From a virus, in the IMG/VR virus record IMGVR_UViG_3300008450_000522, positions 1 through 21,999 of that record: 21,999 bases of DNA; one strand, given 5' to 3'. The position numbers and the translations under genes are program-made. The notes under the pieces were generated by a model, which was given only the letters and a program-made list of their open reading frames with translations, did not search any database and was not told the DNA's origin. Shown one piece after another: positions 10,499 to 16,578 of the stretch (position 1 is its first letter; the number at the start of each line of letters is the position of its first letter).

Positions 10499-12942
10499 TG
10501 TCAATTAATAACATTACACGAACAAATACGATTGATGAATGGCGCATTCAGACGAATCAATCTGCCGGCGAACTTAATAAAATAGAAACCGGAAATTATG
10601 ATAAGTATGCTGGTTCTCTTAATATTGCATGTACCGCAGTTTTATCCATTACCGCTCAAGGAACTCCGCTTCAAGTTTCAAATAATGCTCTAATTGGCAC
10701 TCAACTTACGGTCGGTAAAGATATTGTTTTAGGATCAGAAGTAGCTCAATCGGGCAATCTTTCTGTTGGAAATACAGTTTATATCTACGGTAGCGCAACG
10801 GCACTTTATGTTGCAAATAATATAATTTCTAACGGCAGTGTTGTTATTAAAAACACTATTGTAGCAAATAATGTAACAGTAAATTCAAACGTAGTTGTTA
10901 TTGGTACAGCAAACGCAGGATATTTAGGTGTAGCAAATAGTGGTTATGTTGGCACAACTTTAACTGTTATTGGAAATACAGCAGTTGGTAATTTAACAAC
11001 AGCAAATTCTGTTGTTGCTGACAATGGTCGTTTTAGTAATAATGTAACCGTAGAACACATTATAGCGGCTAATTCCGTTGTATCCTACGGCGCTAGAATA
11101 ACCAATAACACAACTACAGGCAATTTAAATTCAACATCCGTTGTAGCTGATAATGCAAGAATAACAGCAAACGCAAATGTTGCCCACTTAGTCGCTTCTG
11201 GTTCAGTTGTGGCAGACAGTTTAAGAATAACAAGCGCAACTACTTCCGCTAACATCAGCGGTAATGTTATTGCAGGAAATGTAAATACTCAAGGTATGGT
11301 GTATGCTGGGTCTTTAGTATCCGGTAAGACTGATGTTGGTACATTAACAGCATCATCTTTTGAAATAACCGGCAGCGGCGATGCAACAATTGGTGGTTCT
11401 TTAACAGTAGATGGAAACTTCATACTAAATGGTAGTATTGTTTATGATGCGGATATTTTAACTATAAGCACGGCAGCGCCAGTAACAACTACTGGCGCTG
11501 GATATTTTGGCGTCTGGAGAGGAAATACAATTGGTGGTGTTTCTGGTCATAATGGTCTTTCAAATTCAGACGCAAATGCATATATTCGTTGGAGTGCCTC
11601 TGCTAATAACTGGCAAATCCGAGACATATTCAACTCGGATGCTACCACAACGTATTCTAAAATACTTACTGCAAATCTAATTACCATAAGCACTTCAACG
11701 GTAAGTAATAATGATTTTGCATCTTCATGGTTAATGAAGAACTATGTTGATAACGCAAATACTAATTTAAAAAATTATGTTGATGTTGCTAATACCAACA
11801 TGGGAAATTATGTTGATGTTGCTAATACAAGTGTCGTTAGATATGTCAATACACAAGTTACAGCAAATGTTTTGAATTCTGGTGCCGCGGTTGTTGTCGC
11901 ACAAAACTTTGCTACTGCTGTTGATGATTCTGATCCAGGTAATGGTAATATTAAATTTAATAATGCAACGATTGCATCAGCAACTTTTGCATACATGGAT
12001 AATTTGGACACATATGCACAAACAATTACAGGAATATTGTCCACATATGGCGATTCAACCAATACTGTAAAAGGTCACCTAAGATTTTCCGTGTTTGGTG
12101 CATCAACTACAAAATTTGCAGTTTTTGCTATTGCATCATCAACAGCAGCCTCTGGTTACTATAAAGTTGGTTTGACTTATGTTTCTGGCGCAGGAACATT
12201 TAGTAGTGGCGACCTCGTTATGGTTCAATATTCTAGAGCAGGCAATTTGGGCGCTCAAGGACCAACAGGACCAACAGGACCAACAGGACCACAAGGCGCT
12301 CAAGGAGCCCAAGGACCAACGGGACCTCAAGGACCCACTGGCGCACAAGGCGCACAAGGACCAACAGGACCAGCAGGATCAAATGGCGGTCCAGGACCAA
12401 CAGGACCTCAAGGCGCACAGGGTCCCGCTGGACCAACAGGACCAACGGGACCAACAGGACCAACCGGGGCACAAGGCGCTCAGGGAGCCCAAGGTGCTCA
12501 AGGGGCAACAGGACCATCAGGAACAATTACCAACACAGCTTATCAAATGACTTCTCTTGGTGTTGGCACTCCAGCCGCGGCAGGAACAGGAGACATTCGT
12601 GCAACTGGCTCCATAACTGCTGGTTACTCTGATGATAGATTAAAAACGAGATTGGGTAATATTGAAAATGCTCTTATTAAAATTGCAGCCATTTCGGGAT
12701 TCTATTATGAGCCCAATGAAATAGCGCAAGATTTAGGATATGAATTAAAAAGAGAAGTTGGTGTATCCGCTCAAGAAATTCAAGCAGTTCTTCCTGAAGT
12801 TGTTGTTTCTGCTCCAATAGATGACCAATATTTAACTGTACATTATGATAAACTTGTTCCTTTATTGATTGAATCTATTAAAGAATTGATTAAATCATTC
12901 AAAGATTTGAAAGATGAAGTTGACGAATTAAAGAAGAAATAA
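10498..12942 (+). CDS. Tail fibre with collagen-like stalk and C-terminal S74 self-cleaving chaperone
   Basis: This is an 814-residue fibre. The N-terminus ([20 protein letters not shown], then GELNKIE) looks like an anchor segment seen in structural proteins of T4-like marine phages. Residues about 70-300 are Val/Asn/Ala-rich beta repeats ([18 protein letters not shown] type). [11 protein letters not shown]...NNWQIRDI segment at about 335-378 is a small beta domain. Residues 585-677 are about 30 unbroken Gly-X-Y triplets (GPT, GPQ, GAQ). The C-terminus has [17 protein letters not shown] from residue 710, which fits the Peptidase_S74 / endosialidase intramolecular chaperone: Ser711 and Lys716 have the Ser-Lys spacing of the known catalytic dyad, and the last residues form a coiled coil ([16 protein letters not shown]). 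In the family the chaperone folds the trimer and then cuts itself off before the serine, leaving about 710 residues here. The start overlaps the upstream stop. Confidence 0.87.
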   Translation: MSINNITRTNTIDEWRIQTNQSAGELNKIETGNYDKYAGSLNIACTAVLSITAQGTPLQVSNNALIGTQLTVGKDIVLGSEVAQSGNLSVGNTVYIYGSATALYVANNIISNGSVVIKNTIVANNVTVNSNVVVIGTANAGYLGVANSGYVGTTLTVIGNTAVGNLTTANSVVADNGRFSNNVTVEHIIAANSVVSYGARITNNTTTGNLNSTSVVADNARITANANVAHLVASGSVVADSLRITSATTSANISGNVIAGNVNTQGMVYAGSLVSGKTDVGTLTASSFEITGSGDATIGGSLTVDGNFILNGSIVYDADILTISTAAPVTTTGAGYFGVWRGNTIGGVSGHNGLSNSDANAYIRWSASANNWQIRDIFNSDATTTYSKILTANLITISTSTVSNNDFASSWLMKNYVDNANTNLKNYVDVANTNMGNYVDVANTSVVRYVNTQVTANVLNSGAAVVVAQNFATAVDDSDPGNGNIKFNNATIASATFAYMDNLDTYAQTITGILSTYGDSTNTVKGHLRFSVFGASTTKFAVFAIASSTAASGYYKVGLTYVSGAGTFSSGDLVMVQYSRAGNLGAQGPTGPTGPTGPQGAQGAQGPTGPQGPTGAQGAQGPTGPAGSNGGPGPTGPQGAQGPAGPTGPTGPTGPTGAQGAQGAQGAQGATGPSGTITNTAYQMTSLGVGTPAAAGTGDIRATGSITAGYSDDRLKTRLGNIENALIKIAAISGFYYEPNEIAQDLGYELKREVGVSAQEIQAVLPEVVVSAPIDDQYLTVHYDKLVPLLIESIKELIKSFKDLKDEVDELKKK
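12250..12528 (+). repeat. Collagen-like Gly-X-Y coding repeat, tract 1
   Basis: About 30 consecutive 9-base units encode [12 protein letters not shown] and similar triplets without an interruption. The DNA repeats ggaccaacagga and ggcgcacaagga many times. The tract probably forms a triple-helical stalk just before the S74 chaperone. Confidence 0.9.
12628..12645 (+). other. Predicted S74 autocleavage site (Ser711-Lys716)
   Basis: These codons read SDDRLK. In characterised endosialidase-type chaperones, cleavage happens directly before the serine of an S-D-x-x-L-K motif, helped by the lysine five residues later. Both residues are present, so self-processing is expected to release a C-terminal piece of about 104 residues. 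Confidence 0.7.
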
Positions 12943-12943
12943 G

Positions 12944-13276
12944 ATGGCCGCATTTTCAGAAATCGTTATAGAACAAGGCGCAACATTCAACACTACAATT
13001 AATGTTGAAGATACAGCTGGAGCCGCAATTAATCTTTATGGTTATACTGCAAACTCCATGATGCGTAAATCATACTATTCAACAAGTGCAACAACAATTA
13101 CATCCACAGTAACTGGCACAGCAAATGGTGAAGTAACTCTTAATGTGTCGGCGGCTAATACTGCGGCATTAACACCAGGCCGATATGTTTATGATGTAAT
13201 TATTACATCTCCAACATCTGTAGTAACAAGAGTTGTTGAAGGAATTGTGACGGTTCTACCTTCAGTTACGAGGTAA
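12944..13276 (+). CDS. Small beta-sandwich virion protein
   Basis: This 110-residue protein (MAAFSEIVIEQGATFNTTIN, then VEDTAGAAINLYGYTANSMM and GRYVYDVIITSP) has the pattern of a single immunoglobulin-like or BppU-N-like beta domain: a start with 'QGATFN', a 'D..G..I.L.G' turn, and an end with 'pGRYvYDV...'. Such domains are common in baseplate and tail proteins, where they bind or decorate fibres. No cysteines and no signal peptide are present. It starts 1 base after the S74 fibre's stop and ends 2 bases before the next ATG, so it lies in a tightly coupled fibre operon. A role as a fibre connector or decoration is inferred; the exact family is not certain. Confidence 0.7.
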   Translation: MAAFSEIVIEQGATFNTTINVEDTAGAAINLYGYTANSMMRKSYYSTSATTITSTVTGTANGEVTLNVSAANTAALTPGRYVYDVIITSPTSVVTRVVEGIVTVLPSVTR

Positions 13277-13278
13277 TT

Positions 13279-13533
13279 ATGGTTACAGCTAGAATCAATA
13301 CTCCAGGAGTGATTGGTAAAGTTGCTGTTCGTCCAAATCAAAGAACAACAATTGCAGATCCAAAGTTTACACCTAAACCTAATGTTGGTTTAGTTGAATT
13401 GTTTGATACTGCTATTGACCAAGCGGAGGAAGGCGACATTATTACATATGTCTCCAGCACAGGAAAATTTGAAAATCAGCAACTTGGAAATGTAAGTGTG
13501 CAAGTTCCTAGAATAAATGGTGGGTTTTTTTGA
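13279..13533 (+). CDS. Small protein with shared C-terminal GGFF tail
   Basis: This is an 84-residue protein starting MVTARINTPGVIGKVAVRPN. GAGG at 13270-13273, inside the end of the upstream gene, is its ribosome binding site. The middle, FDTAIDQAEEGDIITYVSS followed by TGKFENQQL, resembles the 'G..L.Y....GKF' segment seen in other phage structural proteins. The last residues are PRINGGFF, closely like HLNGGTF of the 549-residue fibre and VKSGGTF of the 187-residue coiled-coil protein further on. This suggests that these proteins share a docking or trimer-end peptide. The stop is TGA after a run of seven T. The function is unknown; a small structural role in the fibre assembly is inferred from context. 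Confidence 0.7.
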   Translation: MVTARINTPGVIGKVAVRPNQRTTIADPKFTPKPNVGLVELFDTAIDQAEEGDIITYVSSTGKFENQQLGNVSVQVPRINGGFF

Positions 13534-13544
13534 CTTACCAAATT

Positions 13545-13552
13545 CATAAATA
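13545..13552 (+). promoter_or_regulatory. Putative T4-type late promoter (CATAAATA)
   Basis: CATAAATAGA lies in the 54-base gap before the 549-residue fibre gene. It is one base from the T4 late consensus TATAAATA. If the motif occupies about -13 to -6, transcription would begin near 13558 and give a leader of about 30 bases holding AAGGAA (13577-13582) just before ATG 13588. Confidence 0.6.
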
Positions 13553-13587
13553 GAATAATAAGAAGATTCCACAATTAAGGAACGATA

Positions 13588-15237
13588 ATGGCAAATACAG
13601 TAATTCAACTAAAATATTCCAGCATAACCAACAAACCGCCTACACTCAATGTAGCGGAACCAGCATATTCCAACGTATCAAGCACTCTTTGGATTGATGA
13701 TGGAACCGGCGTTGTAGCCATTGGTGGTAAAGCATATACCGATAAAATTGATGCCGCAGCCTCAGCCGCGACAGCAAACGTTCTTGTTAAGCGAGATACC
13801 ACAGGTAATGCATCATTCAATTACATTACAGCTAATGTTGTAGGTAGCATTTATGGCAATGCTACAAGCGCAGATAAGTGGTTTACCGCTAGAGATATTG
13901 GTGTTTCTGGTGATGCAACAGGTATCGTTTCAGTTAATGGCACAGTAAACGCTAATATTCCATTAGTTCTTTCCAACTCTGGTGTGGCTGCTGGAAATTA
14001 TGGTGGTGCAACAAATGCCGCAGTAATTTCTGTAGACACAAAAGGTCGTGTAACATACGCGGCTAACGTTCCGATTTCTTCTACACTAAACTTCTCGGGC
14101 GATGTTGGTGCGGCTCCAGGAACATTATCTCTAATCTCCGATACACTAACAATCAAGGGCAGTCTAAACGGCGGTATCAGTACCAATGCTGTTGATGCAA
14201 ACAATACAGTACTTGTTAATGTTGATAATACTGTTCTTAGAAATTCTGGAAATCAATTTATCTCCGGCGACTTGTCATTAACAGGAAGTTTGTTTGTTGC
14301 TGGTAATACCACAACAGTGGATACTACAACAATATCAACAGCAGACTCTTTAATTAGACTAGGCGCAAATAACACAGTAAGCGATGTTCTAGATATTGGT
14401 TTCTATGGCAAAGCAAATACAGGCACAGAAGTAACTCATCACGGTCTTGTTCGTAGAGCAGGAACTGGTAATGACTTCTTCTTGTTCAAAAATTTAAATA
14501 CTGATCCAACATCAAACGTTCTTGCTACAGGTTCAGTAACGGCTGCTAATACTGCTACCTTGAGAGCCAACTTAACTGGCGGTATGATTTCCGCTCTTGC
14601 TAATACTATTGGTGTTGTTGACGGTGGTACTGGCGCAGGCACATTTGCGACTGGTAGTATTCTAGTTGGTGATGGAACAAACTCATTAAAAGTACTTGCT
14701 AATACAGGCACTGCAGGAGCATATGGTTCAGCATCTAATACATTAATTGTTACCACGGATGCATATGGTCGTGTGTCAGCTATTACAAATAGTGCAATTC
14801 AAATTGATGCATCTAATATTGTATCTGGCAAAGTATCAATTGCAAGAGGCGGTACAAACAACGATTCTTACACAACTGGTGCGGCAGTATTCTATGATGG
14901 TACTGCAATCAAGACATTAGCAAATACGGGCACAGCAGGAACTTATGGTTCAGCATCTTATGTTCCTGTTGTTACAACTGATGCATTAGGCCGTGTTTCT
15001 GGTGTAAGCAATACTGCAATCAATATTGATACAAGCGCAGTTGTTTCTGGTACATTAGGTATTGCAAGAGGTGGTTCAGGAGCATCTTCATTCTCAATTA
15101 AGGGTGTTATTGTTTCTGATACATCATCAACAACTGGTGCATTGTCTGCTTTGACTTCACCGACCGAAGGTCACTTATTACAAATTAACTCATCTGGAGC
15201 ACCAACTTTTGCACACCTAAATGGTGGAACATTCTAA
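13588..15237 (+). CDS. Tail fibre with QLK-type N-terminal anchor and GGTF C-terminus
   Basis: This is a 549-residue fibre. The N-terminus (MANTVIQLKYSSITNKPPTL, then STLWIDDG) resembles MANTLIQLK of the 237-residue gene and the Mtd-N-like QLRRG start of the 732-residue gene, so it is probably an anchor domain. Residues about 240-320 hold a DSLIRLGANN...DIGFYGK...HHGLVRR domain whose relative is in the 732-residue protein (DTLIQLGKEN...DIGFIGH...HTGLIRK). The distal part has two copies of a fibre repeat, GTAGAYGSASN..VTTDAYGRVS (near 14707) and GTAGTYGSASY..VTTDALGRVS (near 14932), each followed by an IARGG turn. It ends in LNGGTF. AAGGAA 5 bases before the ATG is a good ribosome binding site, and a late-promoter-like motif lies just upstream. 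It is most likely a trimeric host-binding fibre. Confidence 0.82.
   Translation: MANTVIQLKYSSITNKPPTLNVAEPAYSNVSSTLWIDDGTGVVAIGGKAYTDKIDAAASAATANVLVKRDTTGNASFNYITANVVGSIYGNATSADKWFTARDIGVSGDATGIVSVNGTVNANIPLVLSNSGVAAGNYGGATNAAVISVDTKGRVTYAANVPISSTLNFSGDVGAAPGTLSLISDTLTIKGSLNGGISTNAVDANNTVLVNVDNTVLRNSGNQFISGDLSLTGSLFVAGNTTTVDTTTISTADSLIRLGANNTVSDVLDIGFYGKANTGTEVTHHGLVRRAGTGNDFFLFKNLNTDPTSNVLATGSVTAANTATLRANLTGGMISALANTIGVVDGGTGAGTFATGSILVGDGTNSLKVLANTGTAGAYGSASNTLIVTTDAYGRVSAITNSAIQIDASNIVSGKVSIARGGTNNDSYTTGAAVFYDGTAIKTLANTGTAGTYGSASYVPVVTTDALGRVSGVSNTAINIDTSAVVSGTLGIARGGSGASSFSIKGVIVSDTSSTTGALSALTSPTEGHLLQINSSGAPTFAHLNGGTF
14707..15090 (+). repeat. Twofold fibre repeat (GTAGxYGSAS...TTDAxGRVS...IARGG)
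   Basis: Two adjacent protein repeats of about 75 residues start near 14707 and 14932. Both contain NTGTAG(A/T)YGSAS, TTDA(Y/L)GRVS and S(I/L)..(I/A)ARGG-type turns. This motif is common in phage fibre shafts and marks beta-strand units of the trimer. Confidence 0.7.
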
Positions 15238-15259
15238 ATTATAATGAAAGGATTTTATT

Positions 15260-15823
15260 ATGGATGTGAGATTACAAAATGCTTATGTAGAAGTTTTGCT
15301 TGGCAATTTTATGGAAGTTGTCAAGCAGAATTTAATGTTTCAAGCACAAATTGAAGTAAATAAGAATAGTTTACAAGAAGCAGAAGATTCTGTGAGAAGG
15401 TTAAAAGAAGTTTCTGAAGCGAATATAACATATCAATCTCAACTTGTTGAAAAAGATAAAGTTATAAATCAACTAACGACCGAACGAGATAATCTAAAAA
15501 GTTCTTCCGGAAATAATGATTCTTTGAAACAAGAAAAAGATAGATTGCAAAATGCAGTCAATGACTACATGAGGCAATTAAAATCTGCACAACAAGATGT
15601 GTTGACCGCTAAGAGTGAATCCCAAAATGTTTTAATGCAAAACAATAATCGGATTGAAGAACTCACTAAATATGTTGCAAGATTGGAAACTGTAGTTCCT
15701 GCAAACAAACTTAAAAAAGTTAAACTTGGTGAAGTTGTTCAACCTGATACTCCAGAGATTGCTGTTGAAGAACCAGTTCTTCCAATTGATGATGATATTG
15801 TAAAATCTGGCGGAACATTCTAA
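15260..15823 (+). CDS. Coiled-coil virion protein with C-terminal GGTF tail
   Basis: This is a 187-residue protein. The start MDVRLQNAYVEVLLGNFMEV, followed by VKQNLMFQAQIEV, recalls a small protein of T4-like cyanophages placed among structural genes. From about residue 25 to 145 it is almost continuous charged helix with heptad spacing (DSVRRLKEVSEAN, DKVINQLTTERDNLK, RIEELTKYVARLE), indicating a long coiled coil. An acidic, Pro-rich linker (PEIAVEEPVLPIDDD) leads to the C-terminal KSGGTF, matching the tail of the upstream fibre. It lies 22 bases after that fibre; AAAGGA near 15246 precedes the ATG. It probably co-assembles with the fibres as a scaffold, stalk or assembly factor. No catalytic motif is seen; the function is not known. 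Confidence 0.75.
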   Translation: MDVRLQNAYVEVLLGNFMEVVKQNLMFQAQIEVNKNSLQEAEDSVRRLKEVSEANITYQSQLVEKDKVINQLTTERDNLKSSSGNNDSLKQEKDRLQNAVNDYMRQLKSAQQDVLTAKSESQNVLMQNNNRIEELTKYVARLETVVPANKLKKVKLGEVVQPDTPEIAVEEPVLPIDDDIVKSGGTF

Positions 15824-15833
15824 GATTCGGTAA

Positions 15834-16547
15834 ATGGCAAACACACTAATTCAGTTAAAAAATTCAGGCGCATCAGGTAATACACCAACTACATTATCGC
15901 CGGGCGAATTGGCTATTAACTATGCCGATGGTAAACTGTATTATGGTAATCAAACAAATACCGCAATTTTATTTGATGTTATAACTGAGCCTACTGGACT
16001 AAATCAAGAAATTCAATTTAATGATTCTGGTGCATTTGGCGCATCAGCAAATCTAAAATTTGATAAAACAACAAAAACTTTAACTACCGATAATATTGTT
16101 GCCGGTGAAATCACAAGTAATGTCACCACAAGAATTAGTAATGTTTCAAACTCAGCATTTGCACAAGCAAACTTAGCATACAATGCAGCCAATTCCGCAG
16201 TAACAACTGGACAAGCAAACGTTGGTGCTGGACTAATTGTTGTTACGGGAAGAACAAATTCAGCATTTGGACAAGCCAATTTGGCTTTTGATAAAGCAAA
16301 CTCAGCTAGTGGTTTAGCACAAGCCGCATATGATTATGCTAATACCGTTTCTGTTGGAGGAGGAACTTCTTCATCAGATTATTTTCCAACTGCGCCTTAT
16401 GGTTTTGTTACTGAAAGTTTGGTTGCTCTCGTTTCAGATAATACATTCATACAAGGAGAACTGGCTGGACCAGTTTATGATTGTTCAGATAATCCAGTAA
16501 CACCCGAAGGCTTTTACTTGGAAAAAGACCTTGGCTATTTAACGTAA
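15834..16547 (+). CDS. Short tail fibre-like protein with QLK anchor and FAQANLAY repeats
   Basis: This is a 237-residue protein. The N-terminal anchor (MANTLIQLKNSG, then LSPGELAINYADGKLYYGN) is related to that of the 549-residue fibre. Residues about 57-77 (NQEIQFNDSGAFGASANLKF) form a beta motif that also occurs in the 550-residue fibre. Residues about 100-170 are Ala/Asn-rich helical repeats (SAFAQANLAYNAANSA, SAFGQANLAFDKANSA) and one QANVGAGLIVVT unit, like those of the next gene. The C-terminus (DYFPTAPYGFVTESLVALVS, then IQGELAGPVYDC) has no match I recognise and no GGTF tail. The ribosome binding site is weak; the ATG is 10 bases after the preceding stop. It looks like a short paralogue of the 732-residue fibre with a different tip; the role is inferred. 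Confidence 0.75.
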   Translation: MANTLIQLKNSGASGNTPTTLSPGELAINYADGKLYYGNQTNTAILFDVITEPTGLNQEIQFNDSGAFGASANLKFDKTTKTLTTDNIVAGEITSNVTTRISNVSNSAFAQANLAYNAANSAVTTGQANVGAGLIVVTGRTNSAFGQANLAFDKANSASGLAQAAYDYANTVSVGGGTSSSDYFPTAPYGFVTESLVALVSDNTFIQGELAGPVYDCSDNPVTPEGFYLEKDLGYLT

Positions 16548-16555
16548 CATAAATA
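16548..16555 (+). promoter_or_regulatory. Putative T4-type late promoter (CATAAATA)
   Basis: CATAAATAGA is identical over ten bases to the motif at 13545. It begins one base after the stop of the 237-residue gene. A start near 16561 would leave an 18-base leader with AAGGA (16568-16572) before ATG 16579, a layout very similar to the upstream copy. Confidence 0.6.
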
Positions 16556-16578
16556 GATTGATAATTTAAGGATATTAA

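Noticed and set aside
12250-12528. Possible CRISPR array or satellite because of regular short repeats
   Set aside because: The period is 9 bases, in frame, with no unique spacers; it encodes collagen triplets.
12179-12550. Plus-strand frame rich in DQQDQ/DHKAL units, and minus-strand frames over the collagen tracts
   Set aside because: They are out-of-frame readings of Gly-X-Y coding repeats and have no start-site support.
13521-13540. Programmed frameshift at the run of seven T before the TGA of the 84-residue gene
   Set aside because: The zero-frame ending INGGFF matches the tails of two neighbours, and shifted frames add only a few residues before a stop.
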